A stretch of 64,000 nucleotides of DNA from Bin80 sp965207565 (GTDB taxonomy: Bacteria > Bacteroidota > Rhodothermia > Rhodothermales > Bin80): the NCBI GenBank assembly GCA_965207565.1, contig CBDBMQ010000008.1, forward strand, positions 1 to 64,000, written 5' to 3'. A program made the translations under genes and the position numbers. This document shows, in pieces, positions 1-8,491 of the stretch. How positions within the stretch are numbered: position 1 is the first letter of the stretch; each line of letters starts with the position of its first letter. The notes beneath the pieces are model-generated. The model worked only from the letters and a program-made list of their open reading frames with translations, made no database searches and was not told the DNA's origin.

Positions 1-55
1 GTGTGCGACAGCAAATACACCTCTGGATTGATCAATATTTTCAACCACATCCATC

Positions 56-388
56 ATGAAACCCCGCCTCATTGATGATGGTATTCGCCCGGAACTGGAT
101 TTACACGGCTGTACCGTCAACGAAGCGCTGCATTTTACCCGCCAGTTAATCATAGAATCTGTACGCCATGGCCGGGACTCAGTGCGATTGATTCATGGAA
201 TGTCTACTTCAGCTCCCGGCAAGCGCACAATCAAATCTGCACTCACCGAGTTGATTGAAAGTGGGCAGCTTACCCTGCATGTGAGCAGCGCGCTCAAGTC
301 TGAGGGTCATATGATTGTTGCCTTACGAAAAAGAGGAAGCCGTCATGCCCCTGGGCGCATGACCTTGCGTAATATCAGTCATCCATGA
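56..388 (+). CDS. Small Smr-domain protein
   Basis: A 110-residue protein that is essentially one Smr domain, the fold found at the C-terminus of MutS2 and in stand-alone nicking or RNA-cleaving proteins. The LDLHG motif is at residues 15-19, and LIHGMSTS takes the place of the usual HGKG loop, so the second motif is only partly conserved. No MutS2 ATPase part is present. The stop codon overlaps the next start (ATGA at 385-388), so it is translationally coupled to the amidotransferase. The nucleic-acid role is inferred from the family. Confidence 0.8.
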   Translation: MKPRLIDDGIRPELDLHGCTVNEALHFTRQLIIESVRHGRDSVRLIHGMSTSAPGKRTIKSALTELIESGQLTLHVSSALKSEGHMIVALRKRGSRHAPGRMTLRNISHP

Positions 389-1071
389 AACCATTGATTG
401 GCATAACGACCTCATTTGAAGACGAACAGTACCGTCTGGATCATACCTATGTGAATGCGGTCAGGGCTGCTCAAGGGCAGCCAATGCTTCTCCCACTGGT
501 GGATTCTATAGCGGAAGCGAAACGGCTTTGTGATCAGATTCAGGGACTGATCATCCCCGGCGGGGGTGGCATCACTGCCAACATAATTGGAGATCTCCCT
601 GCACAACTAGACCCCGTCAACCCGAAGCGCTGGAAGTCCGACAACCTGATTCTGGATGTGGCAATTGAGCGGAATCTACCCATCCTGGGCATTTGCTATG
701 GAATGCAACTGCTCTGCGTCCGGGCCGGCGGGACGCTCTACGCAGACGTAGAAAGGCAGGTTGCCGGGACATCCGTGCACAGCGAAAAGCGAGGAGCCGC
801 TGACCATCCGATGGAAATTCTCCCGAATAGCCACTTGGCGAAGAGTTGGGATTCAGAAATCAATGTTGTGAACTCCCGCCATTTTCAGGCCGTATGCGAT
901 CCAGGAACCAGCTATGTTGTGAGTGCTCGCAGCTCGGATGGCACCATTGAAGCCATTGAAAACGCAGACGGTATCCATATTGGCGTACAGTTTCATCCAG
1001 AACGGATGGGGGCGTATTCCCTATTCCATAACCTTGTACGACAAGCCCTGGAGTACGAACATGCTGCGTGA
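385..1071 (+). CDS. Class I glutamine amidotransferase, peptidase C26 (PuuD-like)
   Basis: A 228-residue cytoplasmic hydrolase of the gamma-glutamyl-gamma-aminobutyrate hydrolase family. Visible motifs are the oxyanion strand GLIIPGGGG, the nucleophile elbow GICYGMQ with Cys104, and GVQFHPE with His204 and Glu206, giving a complete Cys-His-Glu triad. It is slightly shorter than typical PuuD (about 250). The ATGA overlap with the Smr gene and the 11-base overlap with the next gene show a tight operon. The substrate cannot be read from the sequence. Confidence 0.85.
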   Translation: MKPLIGITTSFEDEQYRLDHTYVNAVRAAQGQPMLLPLVDSIAEAKRLCDQIQGLIIPGGGGITANIIGDLPAQLDPVNPKRWKSDNLILDVAIERNLPILGICYGMQLLCVRAGGTLYADVERQVAGTSVHSEKRGAADHPMEILPNSHLAKSWDSEINVVNSRHFQAVCDPGTSYVVSARSSDGTIEAIENADGIHIGVQFHPERMGAYSLFHNLVRQALEYEHAA

Positions 1072-1477
1072 AGAATTACAGTCTCTTGATGCAGGACCCC
1101 GCCAACTGCGCTCCTTTGGAATCACGCTTGGGATTGCATTCCTAATCGTTGCCGGTGTACTCTACTGGCGTGATATTTCGGGAATGGTTGTCGTTGCAGG
1201 GCTTGGCGGTCTGCTCCTGATTACCGGGCTGGTTGCCCCAAAATTATTACGACCGCTCTACAAACCATGGATGGCGCTGGCACTGGTTCTGGGTTTCATC
1301 ATGACGCGGGTTATACTGACTGTAATCTTCGTATTCCTATTCGTCCCGATTGGCTTACTGATGCGACTCTTCGGAAAGGATCCGCTTCGGCGTAAGCTTG
1401 ACCCCAACGCGGAGACTTACTGGATCTCCAAAAAGTATGATGCAGAGGCATCCGAGCGCCTTGAGCGTTACTACTGA
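1061..1477 (+). CDS. SxtJ-like small integral membrane protein
   Basis: About 138 residues with four closely packed hydrophobic segments and a charged C-terminal tail containing GKDPL and YWISKKYD, the pattern of the SxtJ family of uncharacterised membrane proteins often found near glycosylation or surface genes. The ATG at 1061 is chosen rather than an upstream GTG because it gives a normal N-terminus (MLREELQ) and a short overlap with the preceding stop. Last gene of a three-gene operon. Function unknown. Confidence 0.75.
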   Translation: MLREELQSLDAGPRQLRSFGITLGIAFLIVAGVLYWRDISGMVVVAGLGGLLLITGLVAPKLLRPLYKPWMALALVLGFIMTRVILTVIFVFLFVPIGLLMRLFGKDPLRRKLDPNAETYWISKKYDAEASERLERYY

Positions 1478-1618
1478 TTCTACCACGCCGGAATTTCCAT
1501 CCTGTTAAAAATCCCACTTCCAGGCCTGCCTATGATGCCAAAAGCACCTGCGCTGCATGGCGGTAGCCCTACTTGATCCAGAACTTGCTGGAGTATTCGT
1601 TTTGACCGCCTCCTGCAT

Positions 1619-3472
1619 TCAATCCTTAAAAACTTCCCCCTTTTCCAGGGAGATCAGGTACTGGCTATTCTTTCGATACTCCTCCTGTAGTTCGAGTTGG
1701 GCCTCACTACCTTCTTCGGCACTTGTTATCCTGGACGTCAATTCTTTCATCTCTACTTTGACCAGCTTTCTCTTGATTCGTCGCATACAATCCTTCGCAA
1801 TACGCTTTGGATTTTGATTCAGTTTGGGGACCTCAATCTTTTTCTCTTCCCATTTCTTGGAAACCTCATGCTGACGTATCAAAAGACCAGCCGCCAACTG
1901 CCGGCCGGGTGCACTGATATGAAGCTGCCCAACGTCAATCGAAGCCAGTTTGTCGGACTCCCCAGTGTACTCATGGTAAAGAGCAACCAGTGCCTCCACA
2001 AGTTCCCGGGAAGGGCCTTCCTGAAACTCCTCAAAGCTCATATTCCCCAAGATATACTCAATCATTGGAGCCCCCTCCTCAAGCATTAACTCCAAGAGTT
2101 TTCTCTCCGGCTCGGGAATTATATCGACGGTCTCAGGACTTTCAGATTGTGCCGGAGCTGTTTCCGGCGATACTCGACGCCTCCTGAAATGTGCAGCGAC
2201 CTCTTGCGCTACATCTCCCTCCAGAACACCAAATAATTGACTCGTCTTCTGGATATATAATTTTTGAAGAAGATGATCCTGCAACCAGGTAATCCGCTCT
2301 GCGACTCTGGAAATTTCCTTCCGCATCCCCTGGGGCGTGCTGAGTGCATTCTTCTGCTTAGCAGACCAGAAAAGAGAATTAAGCCAGTCCTTGGCCTCAT
2401 CCTGAAGGTAGGCTTTGAATTTGTCGGTACCCTGTTGGCGGACAAATGAATCCGGGTCCTCCCCCTCCGGCAACGACACAACGCTTGCATCCAGTCCATT
2501 TTGGAGGACACAGTCAATGGCACGTTCGGTCGCCGCAACTCCCGCCACATCTGCATCATAGAGCAACTGAATCTCTTTTACAAAGCGTCCCAGCAACTTT
2601 ACCTGTTGCGGCGTGAGCGCAGTTCCGCAGCATGCCACCGATCCAATGCCTGCCTGATCCAGAGCCAGAACATCCGTGTACCCTTCCACCAATAGAACCT
2701 TGCTCTGCTGACGTGCTTCCCGTTTAGTCTGATAGAGACCATAGAGTACGAAGCTTTTATGGTACACTTCGGTTTCCGACGAGTTGAGGTACTTCGGCGT
2801 TCTCGGACCTTCTGCCAGCGCCCGGCCCCCAAAACCCACAATCTTCCCGATATGAGACCAGATCGGAAAGATTACCCGGTTTCGGAACCGATCATAATAT
2901 CCCCCCTTATCATTCTTGATGACCAGCCCGGCTCTTTCCAAGGCCTCCGGTTTGATATGTCCGTGTTCTGCCGCCTTGAGAAGGCCATCCCATGAATCAG
3001 GTGCATAACCCAACTGAAATCGCTCAATGGTTTTCTCTGTCAATCCACGCCCTTGTAAGTATGCACGTGCCTCCGCACCGGCTGCGGAGTCCTGAAGCTT
3101 TTGGGTGAAGTACTCAGACGCGAATCGAAGCGCATGATAGACGACCTCTGTTTTTTCATATGCCTCCCGATCTACTCTTTGCTCCGGGATTTTAATCCCG
3201 GCTCGATCAGCGAGCCAGCGCACCGCGTCTACGAACTCAAGCCGCTCAATCTCCATGACGAATGTCAAGACATTGCCTCCTTTGCCGCATCCAAAACACT
3301 TAAAAATCCCCCTGGATGGGTTCACATTAAAGGATGCAGTCTTTTCGTCATGAAACGGACACAACCCCACGTAATTGGTGCCCGCTTTTTTCATCCGCAC
3401 ATAATCCTGAACCACACCCAGGATATCTGAGCTTTCGCGCACCTGCTCCACAATATGCTCGGGGATCCGCAT
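1619..3472 (-). CDS. dnaG: DNA primase DnaG
   Basis: A 617-residue replication primase that makes RNA primers at the fork with the DnaB helicase. The N-terminal CHC2 zinc finger is intact (Cys38, His41, Cys59, Cys62), followed by the RNA polymerase core and the Toprim part with LVEGYTDVLALD and later LLYDADVAG. The C-terminal third is the less conserved helicase-binding domain. The ATG at 3472 lies five bases after the stop of a tiny lipoprotein gene. Normal family length, no defect seen. Confidence 0.97.
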   Translation of the reverse strand: MRIPEHIVEQVRESSDILGVVQDYVRMKKAGTNYVGLCPFHDEKTASFNVNPSRGIFKCFGCGKGGNVLTFVMEIERLEFVDAVRWLADRAGIKIPEQRVDREAYEKTEVVYHALRFASEYFTQKLQDSAAGAEARAYLQGRGLTEKTIERFQLGYAPDSWDGLLKAAEHGHIKPEALERAGLVIKNDKGGYYDRFRNRVIFPIWSHIGKIVGFGGRALAEGPRTPKYLNSSETEVYHKSFVLYGLYQTKREARQQSKVLLVEGYTDVLALDQAGIGSVACCGTALTPQQVKLLGRFVKEIQLLYDADVAGVAATERAIDCVLQNGLDASVVSLPEGEDPDSFVRQQGTDKFKAYLQDEAKDWLNSLFWSAKQKNALSTPQGMRKEISRVAERITWLQDHLLQKLYIQKTSQLFGVLEGDVAQEVAAHFRRRRVSPETAPAQSESPETVDIIPEPERKLLELMLEEGAPMIEYILGNMSFEEFQEGPSRELVEALVALYHEYTGESDKLASIDVGQLHISAPGRQLAAGLLIRQHEVSKKWEEKKIEVPKLNQNPKRIAKDCMRRIKRKLVKVEMKELTSRITSAEEGSEAQLELQEEYRKNSQYLISLEKGEVFKD

Positions 3473-3477
3473 ATGCT

Positions 3478-3585
3478 TTACATGCGAGCTGTTTCCACCG
3501 GAGGTTGCTCGGGTTTATCGGAACATTGACATGCCCCCAGGGCAAGCAGTCCTACTAGAAGGATCGAAAAAATAATTCTGACCAT
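3478..3585 (-). CDS. Tiny predicted lipoprotein upstream of dnaG
   Basis: A 35-codon frame (ATG 3585, TAA 3478-3480). The product starts MVRIIFSILLVGLLALGACQ: a basic N-terminus, a hydrophobic stretch and the lipobox LGAC, so the mature part is only about 17 residues (CQCSDKPEQPPVETARM). It ends five bases before the dnaG start, so both are probably on one transcript. The lipobox and spacing support a real gene; the function is unknown. It resembles the very short entericidin-like lipoproteins in layout only. Confidence 0.6.
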   Translation of the reverse strand: MVRIIFSILLVGLLALGACQCSDKPEQPPVETARM

Positions 3586-4200
3586 GACAAATGAGTTTCT
3601 GTTATCACTGGAGGTTTAACGAAAAATGGGCGCCTATTTTACCGTGTTCTCTGTACCTACTCATTAGACCTTTGTTCTCATGCACGAGTCGTCTCAGCGT
3701 CAGCAAATATCTCCACGTCACTTGGCGATAGAGCCCCAAGGCGCCGATGCTCGGCCCATGTCCTTGCACCCGTTCATGCACCCCGCCATGGTGATCTTCG
3801 CTCAGTTTTTATCCCCAGCATCAGTGGTCACTCCTTGACCGACCAAATTCCTGCGAGGAAAGAAAATTGGCCAAAGAATTGATGTCCTTATCTTGATTGC
3901 TACTAGCTCATGGTGCCCCTGATAATTGATAGCATGGAGGCCTAATGGAATACGGTACTCCTTGCCCCTTCGCTGTTTTCGTTCACTGAACCTCAACAGA
4001 GTGCAGGTTTTCCAGCCGGGCTTATTATATTCATCCCTGTAGTACAGAAACCGATCAATCTGTCGCAGTAAAAGAAGTGGGGAAACGTTCTAAAGACACA
4101 AAATCTGATTGAGCTTATCTTACACATACTGTGAAACAAAGGGGGTATTCCATCTTACAACATATCTGTCTCATCACATTCAAACGATTCAACTATTCTC
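3586..4200. other. Intergenic stretch, two degenerate open frames
   Basis: About 600 bases without a confident gene. On the minus strand there is a 64-codon frame (3802-3996) rich in basic residues and, in another frame just after it, about 60 open codons reading HHGGVHERV and YRQVTWRYLLTLRR. The two frames touch near 3810, which could be one decayed gene with a frameshift. Neither matches a family I recognise. Confidence 0.35.
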
Positions 4201-4533
4201 ATGGTAAATGACAAGCGCTCCCTCCTATCGGAAGCCGAATCGGCGGCACAACGTGCGTCTGTGACTGGCTGGTTTTTCTTGGGATTTTTAGCTACTACCA
4301 TCGGGCTGCTGATTGCATATCTGCGCTCACCCAAAACACCAATCCGGTTATCAATAAATTGGGAAGGAGATGACCGACATCTTTTTGAACAAGCCTATAG
4401 TGAGACACTGAAAGCAAAACAGGTTAAGTCCACATGGTTGGGGTTCGTCGTGGGAATTTTGTTTTGGGTTCTGTTGATTATTGGTTATATCTTTTTCCTC
4501 CAGTGGATAATGGAACGCTCTTTCCGAATGTAG
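4201..4533 (+). CDS. Hypothetical membrane protein, two TM segments
   Basis: A 110-residue protein with hydrophobic helices at about 23-42 and 80-102, separated by a charged loop (SINWEGDDRHLFEQAYSETLKAKQ). The N-terminus is basic/acidic without a signal peptide, so both ends are probably cytoplasmic. It stands alone in an AT-rich region. No family recognised; it could be a lineage-specific protein. Confidence 0.45.
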   Translation: MVNDKRSLLSEAESAAQRASVTGWFFLGFLATTIGLLIAYLRSPKTPIRLSINWEGDDRHLFEQAYSETLKAKQVKSTWLGFVVGILFWVLLIIGYIFFLQWIMERSFRM

Positions 4534-4779
4534 TTTGGGTTCTGTTGGTTATTGTTATTAATTGGTATTCTTCCGGCTTCATCTAGTTTAAAAATCGCAC
4601 ATCCAGCCTAGTTCACTTATCCAGAACAGCCAATAACACCCTGCTTAACATAGACTCTCCGCCAGAAGCGTCAACAAAGTTTCCCCACCCAGCCTCAGCT
4701 AACTGAATTGAGAACTGATGAGTCTTGCTTATGGTACTTGGTTTACACTATCTTTGGGCTTGGGTTGATACGTCTTGGC

Positions 4780-5526
4780 TTGGAAATTCTAGGAATAGAC
4801 ATAGGGGGATCCGGGATTAAGGGAGCCCTGGTTGATATTGAGTCCGGGCAACTGACTTCGGAGCGTTTCCGTCTTGATACGCCCATCGGAGCATATCCAG
4901 AGGAGGTTGCAGAAGTCGTGCATGCGGTCGCGAAACATTTCTCGTGGAGGAAAAAGATTGGAATCACAATGCCTGTACGCATACGCGACGGCATCGCCTG
5001 CACGGCCGCAAATATTGATCAGTCCTGGATCGGCACAGATGTGGAAGCACTGTTTTCATCTACACTGGACTCTGAAGTAACTGTGCTCAACGATGCAGAT
5101 GCTGCTGGCTACGCAGAAGTCCATTATGGTGCAGCCAAAGGTGCGTCTGGAAAGACGCTCATACTAACCCTGGGCACGGGCATTGGCTCCAGCTTGTTCG
5201 TGGGACCTATCCTGGTCCCCAATCTGGAGCTTGGCCATCTACGCATGAGTGGTACCATTGCAGAAGCTTTGGCGGCCAACAGTATACGTAAGCGAGATCA
5301 ACTGTCTTGGAAAAAGTGGGCGAAGCGTCTTCAAAAATACCTGACGTACATCGAATTCCTGCTAGATCCGAACATGATTGTTCTCGGTGGAGGGGTCAGT
5401 CGCCCGAAGCGTACAAAGCACTACTTTCACCTGCTCAAAACAAGAGCAGAACTTCTACCTGCACATTTTCAGAACGAAGCCGGCATTATCGGGGCTGCGT
5501 GTGCTGCCCATACTCGAACGGTTTGA
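4780..5526 (+). CDS. ppgK: Polyphosphate glucokinase, ROK family
   Basis: A cytoplasmic sugar kinase that phosphorylates glucose using polyphosphate (and often ATP). Motifs: phosphate-binding GIDIGGSGIKG at the N-terminus, LTLGTGIGSSLF and PNLELGHLRM typical of PPGK, and MIVLGGGVS near the C-terminus. The TTG at 4780 gives LEILGIDIGG and 248 residues, the usual PPGK length; the frame is open further upstream to another TTG at 4708, which adds an unlikely hydrophobic N-terminus. It overlaps dapD by one base (TGATG). Confidence 0.85.
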   Translation: MEILGIDIGGSGIKGALVDIESGQLTSERFRLDTPIGAYPEEVAEVVHAVAKHFSWRKKIGITMPVRIRDGIACTAANIDQSWIGTDVEALFSSTLDSEVTVLNDADAAGYAEVHYGAAKGASGKTLILTLGTGIGSSLFVGPILVPNLELGHLRMSGTIAEALAANSIRKRDQLSWKKWAKRLQKYLTYIEFLLDPNMIVLGGGVSRPKRTKHYFHLLKTRAELLPAHFQNEAGIIGAACAAHTRTV

Positions 5527-6335
5527 TGCCCCTTTCACCATCAATCATTCGACAGCAGCTTTCATCTGATGACCCCGATCTGCAAAGATCTGGTTTTGAT
5601 CACCTGATTGATGCGCTCAATCGCGGATCGGTACGGGCAGCTTCCCGCAATGAAGAGGGAATCTGGCAGGCCCATGCCTGGGTGAAGAAGGGCCTGCTTT
5701 ATGGATTTCGAACCGGGAGGCTGGAGAAGATCGCCGCAGAGCCGGCCCCTTTCTTTGATAAGCATACGTTCCCGCTCAAGCCCCTCAACGTCCAGGATCA
5801 TGTTCGACTGGTACCCGGGGGCTCTTCTATTCGGACTGGCTGTTATGTCAGCCCGAGTGTCATCTGCATGCCCCCGATGTACATTAATACGGGCGCATAT
5901 GTTGATGAGGGAACCATGGTGGATTCGCATGCTCTCGTGGGCAGTTGTGCACAGGTTGGAAAACGGGTGCATGTGTCTGCTGCTGTACAGATTGGTGGCG
6001 TATTGGAGCCTCCTGGGGCCCTACCGGTAATCATAGAGGATGACTGCTTTCTTGGCGGAAGCTGCGGTATCTATGAAGGCTGCATTATTCGCGAAGGTGC
6101 TGTACTGGCCCCTGGTGTCATTCTGACCAATGCTACGCGGCTCTATGATCTAATCCATGAGCAGATCGTCAAGCCGGGCGAGGTACCTGCCGGGGCGGTT
6201 GTCGTCCCCGGGAGCCGCTCCAAATCGGGCTCCTTTGCCCATGAGCATGGGATTGCTACGTATGTGCCGGTAATCGTGAAATACCGAGACGATCAGACAG
6301 ATGCAGCGACGGAACTGGAATCTGCGCTACGTTAG
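5526..6335 (+). CDS. dapD: Tetrahydrodipicolinate N-succinyltransferase DapD
   Basis: A 269-residue enzyme of lysine/diaminopimelate synthesis that succinylates tetrahydrodipicolinate using succinyl-CoA. The C-terminal two thirds carry the left-handed beta-helix hexapeptide pattern, with MPPMYINTGAYVDEGTMVDSHALVGSCAQVG and GVLEPPGALPVIIEDD, hallmarks of DapD. Length is normal. The ATG at 5526 overlaps the ppgK stop, so the two genes are translationally coupled although their pathways differ. Confidence 0.95.
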   Translation: MPLSPSIIRQQLSSDDPDLQRSGFDHLIDALNRGSVRAASRNEEGIWQAHAWVKKGLLYGFRTGRLEKIAAEPAPFFDKHTFPLKPLNVQDHVRLVPGGSSIRTGCYVSPSVICMPPMYINTGAYVDEGTMVDSHALVGSCAQVGKRVHVSAAVQIGGVLEPPGALPVIIEDDCFLGGSCGIYEGCIIREGAVLAPGVILTNATRLYDLIHEQIVKPGEVPAGAVVVPGSRSKSGSFAHEHGIATYVPVIVKYRDDQTDAATELESALR

Positions 6336-6426
6336 CCTATCCAGTATTCAGATCTTAAAGCAGGACTGCCCCGGCTGGTTAAGGTGTGAAGTATTCGCTT
6401 TTTCCAAGCGTTCCAGGACTACTCTG

Positions 6427-6924
6427 TCAACTCACGCCGTTATTGAGGGATTCTTCAGGATCAGGGCATGTCCAAGGCAGCACATCTATCTCTCCGTTCT
6501 CCTGTCCTTGTCCTGCAATAATACACACACCATTCTCAAATAACTTAAGAACACATTTACCAAATCTTGTTTGCGCGGGTCGCCCTGCTCCATCTTCAAG
6601 CAAACAGATTTCGGATTCGTCCAAAAAACCATTCGTTTCGCTGAAGGACAGTGCAAATACCAAAGCCCAGGCATCGTTGTCCGTGAACTGAAAATAGGGT
6701 ACGTTTCTGGAAGTTCGTCCTGAGGCACTGGCATCTTCTATCAATTCCGACTCATCAGTACCCATAATCAAGACGGCGTCGCCCGTCGCATAACGTTTCA
6801 CCAATGATGTAATCTCATCGAGATACTCGTCTTGACCCTCTGTTTCGACAGTATTTTGGCAATCCGCAAACGTGATTCCGAAGATCAATGAGAAGAGTCC
6901 ACCAAAAATAAAACGGGGTTTCAT
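6427..6924 (-). CDS. Hypothetical secreted protein
   Basis: About 165 residues from the ATG at 6924, which gives a signal-peptide-like start (MKPRFIFGGLFSLIFGITFADC); the frame extends 15 codons further upstream. The rest is acidic and contains several Cys (SEICLLE, GKCVL, GVCII, PWTCPD), consistent with an exported disulfide-bonded domain. The Cys after the hydrophobic run is preceded by FAD, which is a poor lipobox. No family recognised. Confidence 0.5.
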   Translation of the reverse strand: MKPRFIFGGLFSLIFGITFADCQNTVETEGQDEYLDEITSLVKRYATGDAVLIMGTDESELIEDASASGRTSRNVPYFQFTDNDAWALVFALSFSETNGFLDESEICLLEDGAGRPAQTRFGKCVLKLFENGVCIIAGQGQENGEIDVLPWTCPDPEESLNNGVS

Positions 6925-7617
6925 GTGCACGATTAAAGGATTTTGTTCGAGAGTCAGGAGCATAATCATTCAGATTAATAATGTGCTCGCTCGGCACTGT
7001 GATTGGGACCACATCGGAACAGCCCTGTGCCAAGATACGCACCAGAGAATTAGAAATTACGGTTTCTATCCCTATTTGTGTGGGATGATTGATTTGGAGT
7101 TCAACGAAGCATGCTAATGAAAAAAAGATTCCTTTGCAGTGATGGATGCAGCTTAGGATTAGAGCACGGCTGGAAGGTTAATACGATGCTAGTGAATGAG
7201 TAGAAGCAGCGGGCTGATGCCTACATTTTGTATTCTGGGGACACGATGGTTTATTCCGAGAAGGCGGGATGGCGGTGCTATATAATCATCAGAGAGAGCG
7301 AACCTGATGTCACTTGGACTGGTTTGGGTTTTACCGCGAGTTTGCCCGTATTCACAAACATTTGAGGTAGAAACCTTCGTGGGAGATATTGGAAGGACGT
7401 GTAAGACAACTTGCTGAAACGCAGGACGATGATGTTCGTGGCACATCTCTTTCCCATGTGTCCGAAGTGTAACGGAGGGGGCTATTTGCACGATCTGCGC
7501 GGCATTCGATAATCGTATCTAAATGCTGCTCAAGAGTGCTGAAATACGCGGTTATGTACTCCAAGGCACGGGTGCACTGTATAGCTTTCCACCAAGATGA
7601 GGACGGCCCGATGAGAT
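6925..7617. other. Intergenic stretch with decayed-looking frames
   Basis: About 690 bases with no convincing gene. Two overlapping minus-strand frames (7352-7564 and 7189-7491) have plausible residue composition in parts (YITAYFSTLEQHLDTIIECR) and shift frame where they overlap, so a decayed gene is possible. I see no terminal inverted repeats or transposase motif. Confidence 0.3.
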
Positions 7618-8057
7618 CTACTCTGGCAAGACGGGCACCGAAGTTGTAGCATCCTCCTTGAAAGTCCTAGACCATAAGGCTTGTGTTAAGGCTTGTTGGT
7701 GTGCTAGGCGTCTGTCAAGTTGATTTATGGCCTTGCGTAATTCCTTGAATTCGTCCCTGAATTCGTCCCGCCAGTTTACTGTTATCCTCACGGAATTCGT
7801 CCCGCAGTTTACTGTTTCCATCGTGCAGTCCACTGATTTGTTGGCTGAATTCGTCCCGCAGTTTACTGTTTCCATCGTGCAGTCCACTGATTTGTTGGCT
7901 GAATTCGTCCCGCCAGTTTACTGTTTTGGCTGTGGAGTTCCTGAATCACTTGATCAAAACGCTTATTTTGTGAAACACTCCACCGCCAAGTTGAGAGGAT
8001 AAACGTAACAATAATGCTCGCTGCGGCAATGATTGCGGCAATGATTTCTGGCTGCAT
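7618..8057 (-). pseudogene. Broken membrane-anchored coiled-coil gene with 54-base repeats
   Basis: The frame starts MQPEIIAAIIAAASIIVTFIL (one TM helix), then a coiled coil (FDQVIQELHSQNSKL), and stops after a frame change. Read in the original frame, the middle encodes repeats of SQQISGLHDGNSKLRDEF, and a third frame resumes the coiled coil (DEFKELRKAINQLDRRLAHQ) to the end. The outer two of four repeat boundaries carry one extra base (cgccag against cgcag on the plus strand, near 7771 and 7913), and these two +1 changes explain the breaks. The function of the parent family is unknown. Confidence 0.55.
7796..7912. repeat. 54-base tandem repeat inside the broken coiled-coil gene
   Basis: Two nearly perfect copies of a 54-base unit beginning gaattcgtcccgcagtttac, with partial copies on both sides. 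The unit is 18 codons, so copy-number change keeps frame. It is coding in origin, not a CRISPR. Confidence 0.8.
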
Positions 8058-8491
8058 CTCTTTAGATAGTGATTATAGTTATTGCACGGAGTTATTGCAC
8101 GGGGTGCTATTCCCAGAAAGGTATGAAGTTCCCAAGATATAGTAGGGTTTTTATTGATAGTCGGGCGTTTTTGCTGTCATGGCTCATCTCGTAATGAAAG
8201 CAGCAGGGTTCTATCCACAACATTCGGGGTAGAACCGAAATTACAAACGGTGATTGGCTTGAGTCTTTTTTGATGTTTCATCATCCTCGCTATTGCCCGG
8301 TATGGATATGCACATGAGGAATCACTGGGGCAGAGAATCTATCAAGATGACTTGCCCCATAACGCATTGCCACCACCCTCTACTAATAGCCTGTCGGCAT
8401 CGCTCACAGGTAGTCGCAATTTATGTATATTAACCGGGTCTTCACAATTCGATCATTGTCCAAAAATCTCACTCTAGTTTGACTCATCCAC
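8058..8491. other. Intergenic stretch before the MFS gene
   Basis: About 430 bases, AT-rich, no open frame worth calling on either strand. It must contain the promoters of the MFS gene and of the divergent broken gene, but I see no clear box or operator. Confidence 0.4.

Noticed and set aside
3586..4200. Structured RNA or transposase remnant upstream of the dnaG region
   Set aside because: No RNase P, tmRNA or SRP signature and no DDE motif or terminal repeats could be found.
7796..7912. 54-base repeats as a CRISPR array
   Set aside because: The units are directly adjacent without spacers, are multiples of three and encode a coiled coil.
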